Part shown: positions 8,650 to 16,611 of the stretch, in pieces
Layout of the letters: each line of letters starts with the position of its first letter
How positions within the stretch are numbered: position 1 is the stretch's first letter
Assembly (NCBI GenBank): GCA_937138495.1
Contig: CAKZPE010000028.1
Location: 1-64,000 of the forward strand
Direction: 5' to 3'
DNA length: 64,000 nt
From: an uncultured Oceanospirillaceae bacterium
GTDB lineage: Bacteria > Pseudomonadota > Gammaproteobacteria > Pseudomonadales > Balneatricaceae
Translations under genes and position numbers: made by a program
Notes under the pieces: generated by a model
Told to the model about the DNA's origin: nothing
Database searches by the model: none
Seen by the model: the letters and a program-made list of their open reading frames with translations, nothing else

Positions 8650-8700
8650 TGGTCAGTTTGCTGCGCAGTCTTTGTGCTTTATTTATCTTACTGCCAAAGC
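8650..8700 (-). pseudogene. Fragment of a second terB 3' end
   Basis: The plus-strand text TTTATTTATCTTACTGCCAA at about 8675-8694 matches TTTACTTATTTTGCTGCCAA at the 3' end of the intact TerB gene (about 7421-7440), and upstream bases match partly. Its position just 5' of the decayed DUF4124 copy repeats the terB-DUF4124 order, so a whole cassette was duplicated and mostly lost. Confidence 0.4.
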
Positions 8701-8794
8701 CTGTTGTACCTCTACATATTTATTTAACCGGGCTGCTCTAAATACTTTGGTGACGCCGGATGATTTGTATAAACGGAGCCATTGTCTGAATATC

Positions 8795-9155
8795 AAAGCT
8801 ATGAAGCATGGTGCGTTAGTTGAGGTAGAACATGATGGATAAGTCGATTTTAGATGCCGTGCATGAAAGTGCTGAAGACTTGCATAATGCCGGTGTAATG
8901 AACGCGACGACCTTACGTGAGTTTGATGCCTTGTGCTTACCGGCAGTTATAGAATTTTCGGCAGTTCAGATCAGAGAACTACGTGCCGGTGTGCAGGTCA
9001 GCCAAGAGGTGTTTGCTGCTTATCTTAATACCAGTAAATCGACTGTTCAGAAGTGGGAGCAGGGGGCTAAGAAACCAAACGGGCCGTCATTAAAGTTGCT
9101 TAATCTGGTGGCTGAGAAAGGCACTGGAAGTTCCGGCTTAAGCGCTTTTGAATAT
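8795..9155 (+). repeat. Direct repeat, copy 1 (antitoxin region)
   Basis: About 360 bases here repeat at 10706-11065, offset 1911 bases, in the same orientation with only scattered differences. The repeat starts just inside the 3' end of the toxin gene and runs to just past the antitoxin stop. Recombination between the copies would delete the 228-residue gene and the toxin. Confidence 0.75.
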
Positions 9156-9158
9156 TAA
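8832..9158 (+). CDS. Orphan NadS-type HTH antitoxin copy
   Basis: This 108-residue protein is nearly identical to the antitoxin at 10743-11051. It has a helix-turn-helix of the XRE/HigA class (VSQEVFAAYLNTSKSTVQKWEQG, residues about 55-77). It lacks a partner: only the last 12 or so toxin codons and about 35 bases of shared sequence precede it. Relative to the intact copy there is a one-base insertion near 9121-9135. This changes the C-terminus from KGLEVLA to KGTGSSGLSAFEY. It may still bind the shared operator and neutralise or cross-regulate the downstream pair, or it may simply be decaying. Confidence 0.65.
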   Translation: MMDKSILDAVHESAEDLHNAGVMNATTLREFDALCLPAVIEFSAVQIRELRAGVQVSQEVFAAYLNTSKSTVQKWEQGAKKPNGPSLKLLNLVAEKGTGSSGLSAFEY

Positions 9159-9200
9159 TACCCGGCTCTTTATCAACCTGCATGACCAAAAATTAATAAT

Positions 9201-9268
9201 GGGGCCAGGTCTTTCATTTCGCTATTTCAGATTTATATCGGATCATGCTACACACAAGATCTGACCTC
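9201..9268. repeat. REP-like imperfect inverted repeat
   Basis: The left arm GGGGCCAGGTCTT (9201-9213) and the right arm AAGATCTGACCTC (9256-9268) form an imperfect inverted repeat in a non-coding gap. The GGxCAGGTCTT...AAGAxCTGACC pattern resembles termini associated with REP/RAYT-type elements in marine gammaproteobacteria. No transposase gene remains here. Confidence 0.4.
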
Positions 9269-9412
9269 CTCGTCTCCCAGATTGGCATATCACTTGCTAC
9301 TCACTCAGCTGTGTAATCTATGCAGTTCACAAAAGCGATGAATGTATCTGAACATTTTGAAATCACATTCAGTAGTAAAAGATGAAACAGGCTAACAAAG
9401 GGATTCGTTTAC

Positions 9413-10099
9413 GTGATTATTAATAGTTATTTTAATGCCGCAGTCAGTCAGGGGGCTGCTGCACAACCATCCGTTGATGAAAGTAAATTTATTCCTCAGG
9501 GAGAGCTTCCTGAAGAGGCTTTCAAAAATACCGGTGAGGCAACGATTTTTTATACCCCTAAAAGCCCAACAGAAGCCTGGGATGAATACTTAACCAGCAC
9601 AACAGGCAGCATGATAGAAGTGTCGAGCACGATTCCTGCTGGTTACAGCGATGTAAGTAACAGGCTGAGTGCTATTCTTAAGGAAAATGGCATCGAAGAG
9701 TCTGAAGGTATGTCTATCAGGCACGGAATACCTGAGCCGGAGGAAGGTGAGGAGGAAGATCCGGATGCATTTAAAGAATCTCAGTTTATAGTGGAAGGCC
9801 TGCAAAACAAAGCTGCTCAGGAGCAGATAGAAGCCATTTTAAACAGCGAACAATATGCAGAGTTTGAACAACGGTTTTTGGCTCTGGATAAACTCACCGC
9901 CTCGGAAAATATCAGCAATGCCAGCCAGCGGGATGCCTTGCTGGGCAATGCTCAGCCAGTCCCTGATGCCGACGGTTCACGGGTGACCTATGGATATGAG
10001 CAACAGTTTGCCATGCAATACAGTGATGCTAATTGGCAAATGGACACCCGTGTTGAAAAGGTAGAGCTTTTGCGGGTTGAGAAAATAGCTGGCAGATAG
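9413..10099 (+). CDS. Unrecognised acidic protein
   Basis: This 228-residue protein starts at GTG with a usable ribosome site (AAAGGGA) about nine bases upstream. It is acidic and probably soluble, with a Glu/Asp-rich linker (PEPEEGEEEDPDAF, near residue 108), and shows no signal peptide or membrane helix. The N-terminus (IINSYFNAAVSQGAAAQ) and the lack of cysteines are the only other notable features. It lies between the two copies of the antitoxin repeat, so it is bracketed by recombinogenic DNA. I do not recognise the family. Confidence 0.55.
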   Translation: MIINSYFNAAVSQGAAAQPSVDESKFIPQGELPEEAFKNTGEATIFYTPKSPTEAWDEYLTSTTGSMIEVSSTIPAGYSDVSNRLSAILKENGIEESEGMSIRHGIPEPEEGEEEDPDAFKESQFIVEGLQNKAAQEQIEAILNSEQYAEFEQRFLALDKLTASENISNASQRDALLGNAQPVPDADGSRVTYGYEQQFAMQYSDANWQMDTRVEKVELLRVEKIAGR

Positions 10100-10356
10100 T
10101 GAAGGGCGTCTCTCATTCGGTCAGTTCTGAGTTGTGGATGTTACGGGCGTATCCTGAATGGCTAAACCGGGTTTGGCTTTGAGGCTGCAATTGTTTGCAT
10201 ACCGTTGCCATTTACCGGCCTGCTGTTGCCGCTTTATCCGCATAAATGAAGCAGTAAATAATGGAGCAGTTTTTTTAATATTTCTGATTTTTATTGGACT
10301 ACGGATTAGAGGATTTAGTTGAAATTGCCTTTCTGTGGTGCTGGGTGATATATTTG

Positions 10357-10370
10357 CCTTAGGTATAAGG
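10357..10370 (+). promoter_or_regulatory. Palindromic operator candidate of the toxin-antitoxin pair
   Basis: CCTTA-GGTA-TAAGG is a perfect inverted repeat ending eight bases before the toxin ATG, and its right arm doubles as the ribosome site. HTH antitoxins of this class autoregulate through palindromes overlapping the promoter. The site is absent in front of the orphan copy. Confidence 0.4.
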
Positions 10371-10378
10371 AATTACCA

Positions 10379-10753
10379 ATGCGAATATTTAAAAACAGAG
10401 TATTCAGTAAATGGGCGGTCAGGGAAGGCTTAAGCGATCAGGCTTTGTGCCGTGCCGTAGATGAAATTTCCCAGGGGCTTATAGATGCTGATCTGGGTGG
10501 GTATGTGCTGAAAAAGCGTATAGCACTTGCAGATAAAGGAAAGCGGAGCGGTTTAAGAACCTTAATAGCTTATCGTGTCGGTAATAAAGCATTTTTTGTG
10601 TATGGTTTTGCAAAGAATGTCAGGGCGAATGTTTCAGGCCATGAGTTGAAAACCCTTAAGCGCTATGCGAAAGAGTTGTTAAGTTATAGCGACAAAGAGC
10701 TGCTTAAAGCCGTGAAGCATGGTGCGTTAGTTGAGGTAGAACATGATGGATAA
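10379..10753 (+). CDS. RelE/ParE-family toxin
   Basis: This 124-residue basic protein belongs to the RelE-like toxins paired with NadS antitoxins (COG4737 type). It has FSKWAVREGLSDQALCRAVDE at the N-terminus, then GGYVLKKRIAL, GKRSGLRTLIAYRVGNKAFFVYGFAKN, and a C-terminal helical segment. These toxins are usually ribosome-associated mRNA interferases; here that is inferred from family. The stop overlaps the start of the antitoxin gene by 11 bases, so translation is coupled. The toxin-first order matches HigBA-like modules. Confidence 0.8.
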   Translation: MRIFKNRVFSKWAVREGLSDQALCRAVDEISQGLIDADLGGYVLKKRIALADKGKRSGLRTLIAYRVGNKAFFVYGFAKNVRANVSGHELKTLKRYAKELLSYSDKELLKAVKHGALVEVEHDG

Positions 10754-11065
10754 GTCGATTTTAGATGCCGTGCATGAAAGTGCTGAAGACTTGCATAATG
10801 CCGGTGTAATGAACGCGACGACCTTACGTGAGTTTGATGCCTTGTGCTTACCGGCAGTTAAAGAATATTCGGCAGTTCAGATCAGAGAAATACGTACCCG
10901 TGTGCAGGTCAGCCAGGGAGTGTTTGCTGCTTATCTTAATACCAGTAAATCGACTGTTCAGAAGTGGGAGCAGGGAGCAAAGAAACCGAACGGGCCGTCA
11001 TTAAAGTTGCTTAATCTGGTGGCTGAGAAAGGTTTGGAAGTGCTGGCTTAAGCACTTTCGTATAT
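10706..11065 (+). repeat. Direct repeat, copy 2 (antitoxin region)
   Basis: This is the second copy of the 8795-9155 repeat, covering the toxin 3' tail and the whole antitoxin gene. It is the intact, paired copy. Confidence 0.75.
10743..11051 (+). CDS. NadS-type HTH antitoxin
   Basis: This 102-residue protein has an XRE-type helix-turn-helix (VSQGVFAAYLNTSKSTVQKW, residues about 55-74) followed by GAKKPNGPSLKLLNLVAEKG, typical of NadS/HigA antitoxins. It would neutralise the upstream RelE-like toxin and repress the shared promoter. Its start overlaps the toxin stop, and a second Met codon directly follows the first. A strong terminator lies at 11098-11127. Nearly the whole gene is duplicated at 8832-9158. 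Confidence 0.85.
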   Translation: MMDKSILDAVHESAEDLHNAGVMNATTLREFDALCLPAVKEYSAVQIREIRTRVQVSQGVFAAYLNTSKSTVQKWEQGAKKPNGPSLKLLNLVAEKGLEVLA

Positions 11066-11097
11066 TTTTACTCGTCTCAGCCTCACTCGTCACAACC

Positions 11098-11127
11098 AAA
11101 AAAGCCTGCTATTAAGCAGGCTTTTTT
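11098..11127. terminator. Bidirectional rho-independent terminator
   Basis: A perfect 12-bp stem, AAAAAAGCCTGC / GCAGGCTTTTTT with loop TATTAA, has T-runs on both strands. It separates the plus-strand antitoxin gene from the convergent YecA-family gene. Confidence 0.9.
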
Positions 11128-11146
11128 AATGTTTCGAACGTGGAAC

Positions 11147-11737
11147 TTAACGCTTGTCTTTCGGGGCGTGGAACAGCAGGTAGAGGTCTACCAGCAGGTC
11201 CGGAATGCTGCGGCACATTTCGTCGCACAGGCGCTGGTCGTCGCGCATGGTGTTGAATTCCGGTTCTTCGAACAGGTCAGAGGCGATCATGATTGGCAGC
11301 ATCAGCTCAGCGACTTCTTCTTCTGCCTGGTGGTTGAACCATTCGTCTTCCTTCAGGAATACGCCTTCCATGAAGGCCTGCGCCCATAAGGTTAGTTCGG
11401 CAACGTCGTCTTCAGTGTCGTGCAGGGTCAGGTCGCATGGCATCTGCATGTCCTGATCGTTATACAGGTCGCTGCCGATGTTGCTGTACAGGCGGTTCAG
11501 CAAATGAGTAATACGCTGCTTCTGTTCTTCAGAGGTGTATTCCGGCTTGCCGTCAAACACTTCCTGCAGACGCTGTTTTTCAGAGATTTCAGCGGGGCTG
11601 ATATTCAGGGCGCAGAAGTAACCGTGGGTACCGATCAGGTCCAGGGCATCTTCAGACACCGCATCACTGAACAGAAATGCCTCTAATTCATCGAGTTCAT
11701 TGTCAGTCAGAGGGGCCGTCAGAAGAGGGTTTTGCAT
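11147..11737 (-). CDS. YecA/UPF0149-family protein
   Basis: This 196-residue acidic all-helical protein matches the YecA/YgfB (UPF0149) family. The N-terminus has the typical LTDNELDELEAFLFSD and DLIGTHGYFCAL, and a later segment has AELTLWAQAFMEGVFLKEDEW. No C-terminal SEC-C zinc motif is present, so it is the short form. Its molecular role is poorly defined; related proteins bind ribosome- or DNA-associated partners. It is divergent from recQ with about 127 bases between starts. Confidence 0.8.
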   Translation of the reverse strand: MQNPLLTAPLTDNELDELEAFLFSDAVSEDALDLIGTHGYFCALNISPAEISEKQRLQEVFDGKPEYTSEEQKQRITHLLNRLYSNIGSDLYNDQDMQMPCDLTLHDTEDDVAELTLWAQAFMEGVFLKEDEWFNHQAEEEVAELMLPIMIASDLFEEPEFNTMRDDQRLCDEMCRSIPDLLVDLYLLFHAPKDKR

Positions 11738-11864
11738 AGTGAATATCCGCTAAGTTTCGTGAAGCCGCGATTTTACCAGTGATTGATGACAAATGCGTAG
11801 TCTTTCTCGCACTTAGTTGGAATATCGGGTGACACCCTGATCTGGATTAAGGATAATCCCCGCC

Positions 11865-14000
11865 ATGATTGAGCAAGCCCAGCATATTTTAAAGCACGTT
11901 TTCGGATACGATCAGTTTCGCCCGCCCCAGGATGAAGTGATTGAGACCGTTCTTAATGGTCAGGATGTGCTGGTTGTTATGCCCACCGGTGGCGGTAAAT
12001 CCCTGTGTTATCAGTTGCCGGGGCTGATCCGGCCGGGGGTAGCCATTGTGGTGTCTCCGCTGATCGCACTGATGCAGGATCAGGTACAGGCGCTGTCGCA
12101 GCTCGGCCTGCGTGCCGGCTGTCTTAACTCTTCGCTGGATTTCTCTCTGATTCAGGAAACCGAACATAATTTACGTATCGGTAATCTGGATCTTCTGTAT
12201 ATCGCCCCCGAACGGTTATTACAGCCCCGTACGCTGCAACTGTTGCGGGAATGCCAGTTAGCCCTGTTCGCCATTGATGAAGCGCACTGCGTGTCCCAGT
12301 GGGGGCATGATTTCCGGCCGGAATATTTACAGCTGGGCCGGTTGCAGGAAATGTTCCCGGCGGTGCCGCGGATTGCCTTAACTGCTACGGCGGATACCCG
12401 CACCCGGCAGGAGATCGTTGAGCGGCTGGGGCTGGTGAATGCCCGAACCTTTGTGCAGGGCTTTGACCGGCCGAATATCCGTTACCGCATTGGCCAAAAG
12501 CAGCAGGCAAAGAGTCAGTTGCTGAAGTTTATTAAAGCGGAGCACAGCAAAGATTCCGGCATTGTGTATTGTTTGTCCCGTAAGAAGGTGGACGATACCG
12601 CCGTGTGGCTGCGGGAACAGGGGTTTAATGCACTGGCGTATCATGCGGGGCTGGCTTCGGATGTACGCAGCCAGCGGCAGCATCGTTTTCTGACTGAAGA
12701 AAACATCATTATGGTGGCCACTGTTGCTTTCGGCATGGGGATTGATAAACCCAATGTACGTTTTGTTGCCCATCTGGATCTGCCCAAGAGCATTGAAGCC
12801 TATTATCAGGAAACCGGCCGTGCCGGGCGTGACGGTTTAGCCGCCGATGCCTGGATGGTGTACGGCCTGCAGGATGTGATTTTTCTGCGGCAGATGCTGG
12901 AAAGCTCCCAGGGCAGTGAGATGCACAAAAGCATTGAGCGGCAGAAGCTGGAGTCGATGTTGGGGCTGTGTGAAATCACCACCTGCCGGCGACAGGCCCT
13001 GTTACAGTATTTTGATGATGACGCCAAAGCCGAATGTGGCAACTGCGATACCTGCCTGGAGCCTGTGCCGGTATGGGACGGCACCGAAGCGGCACGCAAA
13101 GCGCTCTCAACCGTATACCGTACCGGCCAGCGTTATGGCGTGGGATATGTGATTGATGTGTTGCTGGGCAAACTGAACGACCGGATTCAGAGCAGTAACC
13201 ACCAGACGTTATCGACCTTTGGTATCGGCAAAGAATTGAACGTGCAGCAGTGGCGCTCGGTATTCCGTCAACTGGTGGCACGGGGTTACCTCGGTGTTCT
13301 GGCAGACAGCCACGGTGTGTTACACCTGACCGAAGCCTGCCGGGGATTGCTGCGCGGCGAAGAACAGATTCAGTTACGTCAGGATAAGCGGAAGCATGAA
13401 AGCCTGAGTAAGCGTAAAGATCCGCAACATAATCTGGACGCCGATGATCATGGCCTGTGGACCGCACTGCGCGAACTGCGGATGCAGCTGTCTAAAGAGC
13501 AGGATGTACCGCCGTATGTGATCTTCCATGATGCCACTCTGATGGAAATGGTGATGTACCGGCCGCAAACCCAACAGCAACTGGGGCGTCTGAGTGGTAT
13601 CGGTGATAAAAAGCTGGCCCTGTATGGCGATGATTTCCTGTCGGTAATCCACGATTACGAAAGCAGCCAGCAGCAACATGCTGATGGTGATTTGCAGGCA
13701 CAGGAATCCGTAGCGCTGTATCAGGCAGGGATGACCATTGAGCAGGTTGCCCGGCAACAGCATTTATCTGAAAAGGTGATTTATCATCATCTGGCGCTGG
13801 GGATATCCAAAGGCCTTCTGAACCTTGATGCGGTGGTTGAAATTAACAGCGCCGAGCTGACCAACATTCAGCAAACCATTCTTGAGCATGAGCAGGCCAC
13901 CGGCGTGGCGCTTAAGCCGGTATTCGAAGCGCTTGGCGGCGCGTATGAGTACCATATTCTGCGCTGTGTACGGGCCTCGATGCAGGCCGCAACTGCATGA
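11865..14000 (+). CDS. recQ: ATP-dependent DNA helicase RecQ
   Basis: This 711-residue RecQ is a 3'-5' DNA helicase acting in recombination and replication-fork repair. Visible features in order are the Q-motif region ([12 protein letters not shown]), Walker A TGGGKS (41-46), DEAH (138-141), the aromatic loop HDFRPEY, motif [12 protein letters not shown], the RQC zinc cysteines (CEITTCRR ... CGNCDTC), and an HRDC domain near 535-610. The C-terminus is longer than in E. coli RecQ (about 600) and carries a helix-turn-helix-like extension ([22 protein letters not shown]), seen in some RecQ proteins. The stop overlaps the next start (ATGA). Confidence 0.95.
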   Translation: MIEQAQHILKHVFGYDQFRPPQDEVIETVLNGQDVLVVMPTGGGKSLCYQLPGLIRPGVAIVVSPLIALMQDQVQALSQLGLRAGCLNSSLDFSLIQETEHNLRIGNLDLLYIAPERLLQPRTLQLLRECQLALFAIDEAHCVSQWGHDFRPEYLQLGRLQEMFPAVPRIALTATADTRTRQEIVERLGLVNARTFVQGFDRPNIRYRIGQKQQAKSQLLKFIKAEHSKDSGIVYCLSRKKVDDTAVWLREQGFNALAYHAGLASDVRSQRQHRFLTEENIIMVATVAFGMGIDKPNVRFVAHLDLPKSIEAYYQETGRAGRDGLAADAWMVYGLQDVIFLRQMLESSQGSEMHKSIERQKLESMLGLCEITTCRRQALLQYFDDDAKAECGNCDTCLEPVPVWDGTEAARKALSTVYRTGQRYGVGYVIDVLLGKLNDRIQSSNHQTLSTFGIGKELNVQQWRSVFRQLVARGYLGVLADSHGVLHLTEACRGLLRGEEQIQLRQDKRKHESLSKRKDPQHNLDADDHGLWTALRELRMQLSKEQDVPPYVIFHDATLMEMVMYRPQTQQQLGRLSGIGDKKLALYGDDFLSVIHDYESSQQQHADGDLQAQESVALYQAGMTIEQVARQQHLSEKVIYHHLALGISKGLLNLDAVVEINSAELTNIQQTILEHEQATGVALKPVFEALGGAYEYHILRCVRASMQAATA

Positions 14001-14419
14001 CATCTTTTACAGACAGCCTCGATCTGTGGGGGCTGTTTGCCAGCAGTTTTATATCCTCAACCTTGTTACCCGGCGGCTCGGAAGTGGTACTGGGCTATCT
14101 GGTGAATACCGCCACGTACCCGGTATGGTTGCTGTTGCTGGTGGCAACCTTAGGCAATGGCCTGGGGGGCAGTGTGACCTTTGCCCTGGGCTGGTGGATC
14201 GTCAACCCGTTTAAAGCAGAGAGCAAAAAGCACCAGCGGGCCATGAAGTATGTGCAACGCTACGGGGCCTGGAGTTTGTTGCTGTCGTGGGTGCCGGTGA
14301 TAGGTGATCCTCTGTGCTTGTTGGCGGGCTGGCTGAAGCTGCCGGTGCTGTTGTCTGTTGTGTTGATTTTTTTGGGGAAGCTTGCCCGGTATTGGGTGGT
14401 GTTTTGGGTAGTGTCGTAG
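13997..14419 (+). CDS. YqaA-family (DedA-like) membrane protein
   Basis: This 140-residue inner-membrane protein has a VTT/SNARE-associated core. It includes [18 protein letters not shown], a second helix ending [13 protein letters not shown], and [26 protein letters not shown], which is the DedA/YqaA re-entrant signature with its conserved Gly-Asp-Pro. YqaA relatives are implicated in lipid scrambling and envelope homeostasis. It is translationally coupled to recQ by a 4-base overlap. Confidence 0.85.
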   Translation: MTSFTDSLDLWGLFASSFISSTLLPGGSEVVLGYLVNTATYPVWLLLLVATLGNGLGGSVTFALGWWIVNPFKAESKKHQRAMKYVQRYGAWSLLLSWVPVIGDPLCLLAGWLKLPVLLSVVLIFLGKLARYWVVFWVVS

Positions 14420-14677
14420 TTTATTTATTCTCTTGGTGGTTGGCGCAGTATCAGATGGTTAGAGTGTTTTGTTAACTACTGCGGGTATCTGTTATTGCGG
14501 ATGATCTTTTCGCTCACGCGACTCAAGACCTTTGGAACGGCGCAAAGGTCTTAAGAATCTAAACGCCGCCCCAATGCTTGCCCGGCTTCGCCGGATACTG
14601 GTTTTACCCCGGTTCCTCGGACAATCACAGTTACCACAAAACCATTTGAAGTAGTCTTTACAACCTAGCGCTAGAAG
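14420..14677. other. Non-coding gap with hairpin and repeat copy
   Basis: There is no gene. It holds a perfect 10-bp inverted repeat, AAGACCTTTG (14525-14534) and CAAAGGTCTT (14543-14552), without a following T-run. The conserved block at 14567-14592 recurs inverted at 15903-15928. Confidence 0.6.
14520..14592 (+). repeat. Inverted repeat, left copy, of a 1.5-kb element
   Basis: Two blocks, 14520-14532 (GACTCAAGACCTT) and 14567-14592 (CGCCCCAATG...GGCTTCGCC), recur as reverse complements at 15974-15986 (12 of 13 bases) and 15903-15928 (22 of 26 bases). Order and orientation are those of terminal inverted repeats. Between them lie one lipoprotein gene and non-coding DNA. Confidence 0.6.
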
Positions 14678-15172
14678 TTAGGGTGATGATTCTGATTTCT
14701 CCCAAACCCTAGGTTCATCATATTCAAGGTCCTGTAGAATAATTTTATTAGGGCCGTATTCTCTAATCTTATATTTTTGCGGTATTCCAATGAGCGCTTT
14801 AATTTTTTCTCTCATACTTTTCTCTGTAATTTGAGAAACATTCGACTGGAAGTAAGTCATTTCTATAGCATCAGGAGTGAAAAATAATTCGTTGCCTTTT
14901 GTTTCAATAACTCCAGACTCATTTGCTTTCAATCGAACATAAAACTGATCATCAATAGTGCTGTAGTAGTGCTGTTCACTTTTAATGATATACCCCTTTC
15001 CCTTAGTAATATCTATTTTATCCAAAGACTTAATAAAAAGGCTTTTTCCCATATCTAAATTTTCGCTGTACTCCCAAGTCCCAGGGAGAATGCTATTAAA
15101 CTTATCTGAATCAAATTCTTGAGAGCACCCGCTTAGAGTCATTATTGCCAATATTAACAGTAGTTCTTTCAC
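14678..15172 (-). CDS. Lipoprotein of unknown function
   Basis: This 164-residue protein has a lipoprotein signal peptide with lipobox LSGC (LLLILAIMTLSGC), so Cys16 or so should be lipidated. The mature part starts with a G-T-W-E-Y motif (LPGTWEYSENLDM) and alternating strands ending ILQDLEYDEPRVWEK, resembling small lipocalin-like beta-barrels. Composition is more AT-rich than its neighbours and it stands alone between inverted repeats, so horizontal acquisition is likely. Confidence 0.65.
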   Translation of the reverse strand: MKELLLILAIMTLSGCSQEFDSDKFNSILPGTWEYSENLDMGKSLFIKSLDKIDITKGKGYIIKSEQHYYSTIDDQFYVRLKANESGVIETKGNELFFTPDAIEMTYFQSNVSQITEKSMREKIKALIGIPQKYKIREYGPNKIILQDLEYDEPRVWEKSESSP

Positions 15173-15544
15173 TTACACTCCTTGCATACTGAAATCTGGA
15201 ATAGCTAATGCTGAAAGCATGGGCGGTCACGAAGAGGGCGTCCAATGCCTCGCCTTTTTATGAGTAGCGATGAAACAACGCAGTGTGCTGAATTATGTGT
15301 GGCACAAACTGACGAATGTGACATGCTACCCTAAATTATTCTTTGGATACAAAACGGCACACTGGGAACGGGCGGAATTAGGTAGATAGGTACGCTTAAC
15401 CTTCCATTGGTGCCACGATGATGCGGTATTTATTAAAAGCCACTTTACCTATTATGCGCACGGACGAAAAGTGGCTGAATTTACTACTAGATCGATAGCG
15501 GTGAACTTTAAAATCAATTAGCAGCATAACAACTTATTATTCAG

Positions 15545-15590
15545 ACCTTGTAAGGTTATAAAGCTTGTAAGCTTGGGGTCCTTGTAAGGT
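15545..15590. repeat. Three 12-bp palindromes at a 17-base period
   Basis: ACCTTGTAAGGT (15545), AGCTTGTAAGCT (15562) and TCCTTGTAAGGT (15579) share the core CTTGTAAG and begin exactly 17 bases apart. The outer bases covary in the first two copies so that each stays palindromic around the central TGTA. This resembles phased operator or iteron arrays; no adjacent regulator gene is visible. Confidence 0.6.
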
Positions 15591-15817
15591 ATTTGAGAAG
15601 AATTGAGTAAGTGATGTAGCGAGGAGGGTATTCATCCTGAATATTGGTGTTAAGTACCGCTATTAGTGCCAGTTTTGCTATCACTTTCGGGTACTTCAAT
15701 TCATCCCATGTGGCGAACACTATACAATAAATTTCTTTGATTTCTATAGCTTTAAGTCAATGCTATTCATTGGCACGGCTTAAAGTTTCCCCTTCTGTGA
15801 AGCCGAGCATCGGAGTG

Positions 15818-15881
15818 ATTGAATGGTACCGCAAACTGTTTGAAGACGCGTAGCGGCTGAGTCTTTGCGGTACCATTCAAT
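15818..15881. repeat. Perfect 18-bp inverted repeat
   Basis: The arms ATTGAATGGTACCGCAAA (15818-15835) and its exact reverse complement (15864-15881) enclose 28 bases. There is no T-run, so it is not a typical terminator. It sits directly next to the right copy of the 1.5-kb element repeat and may be part of it, or a site for strand-specific folding. Confidence 0.75.
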
Positions 15882-15902
15882 AACGAGACGCGCAGGGTAC
15901 CG

Positions 15903-15986
15903 GGCGAAGCCCGGCGAGCGGTGGGGCGACGTTGGATTGTTAAGGACAGGCTCATCAAAGAGAGTCTCGTTTCAAGGTCTTGACTC
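15903..15986 (-). repeat. Inverted repeat, right copy, of a 1.5-kb element
   Basis: This is the reverse-complement partner of 14520-14592, with the long block at 15903-15928 and the short block at 15974-15986. The spacing between blocks is 45 bases here against 34 on the left, so the copies have diverged. Confidence 0.6.
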
Positions 15987-16059
15987 GACGAAGTCGAAAC
16001 AGATCATCTGAAGTTAAATACCAGCACAGCAACAGAGAAATGCACTGTGCCTGGACGGA

Positions 16060-16611
16060 CTAAACAAATTTAATCCCCACCCCACTCATTAACTGCTCAA
16101 AATACTCCCACAGATACTCCCCATAACTGACCCGGTACTGGATCAGGTAGCCATCCTCCTGCCGGGCAATCAGTACACCGGCCTGCCCGCATTGGGTCTG
16201 CTGGCATTGGCCAACGGCAAAAGTATCAAAATCCAGATGAAACAGCTGGCTGAGCAGATGCCTCAGGGCCGGGGAGTGCTGACCACTGGTGTCCGACAGT
16301 AACAGCTGCTGGTAATAGTCGCTGACATCCACCTGAATGTATTCGGCAAACTGTTGTTGTAATACATTCAGGCTGTTGTCTGCTGAGGTCACCAGTAATT
16401 CATCCGGGCCAAGCCAGTAAATCCGGCTGTTATCCGGGCCCGTGATAAAACCGCGGGGGGCGGGCTGATCTGCAAAGGCAGAGAAATTCCCCCGTAGTAT
16501 CAGTTTGCCGCAGTGGGGCAGTGGCTGCAGTGTGACGGACTGATACTGCAGTGGGGCTTTATCCTGCAGGGGAAAGCAGGCCTGTGGCAGGGTATGTTCG
16601 GCGGCGTTCAT
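16060..16611 (-). CDS. soxG: Sarcosine oxidase gamma subunit
   Basis: This 183-residue protein matches the SoxG family: a GcvT-like small subunit with RGNFSAFADQ near the N-terminus, RIYWLGPDELLVTS mid-protein, VDVSDYYQQLLLSDTSG, and YRVSYGEYLWEYFEQL at the end. It belongs to the heterotetrameric sarcosine oxidase that demethylates sarcosine to glycine, passing the one-carbon unit to tetrahydrofolate. It is the last gene of the operon, and its ATG overlaps the soxA stop by four bases (ATGA). Confidence 0.9.
   Translation of the reverse strand: MNAAEHTLPQACFPLQDKAPLQYQSVTLQPLPHCGKLILRGNFSAFADQPAPRGFITGPDNSRIYWLGPDELLVTSADNSLNVLQQQFAEYIQVDVSDYYQQLLLSDTSGQHSPALRHLLSQLFHLDFDTFAVGQCQQTQCGQAGVLIARQEDGYLIQYRVSYGEYLWEYFEQLMSGVGIKFV

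Larger units (their letters stand above)
15173..16059. other. Long non-coding stretch rich in palindromes
   Basis: Nearly 890 bases hold no recognisable gene. The only start-to-stop frame that caught attention is a 39-codon one at 15270-15389 (starting MKQRSVLNYVWHK), without a clear ribosome site or family. The stretch contains three 12-bp palindromes at 15545-15590, a perfect 18-bp inverted repeat at 15818-15881, and nested arms AACGAGAC/GTCTCGTT around 15882-15970. It also carries the right copy of the repeat at 15903-15986. Confidence 0.6.

Noticed and set aside
15270..15389. Small gene of 39 codons
   Set aside because: No ribosome site, signal or family is visible; it is kept only as a note in the non-coding stretch.
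15545..15590. Short CRISPR-like array
   Set aside because: There are only three 12-base units with 5-base gaps; real CRISPR repeats and spacers are much longer and no cas gene is present.
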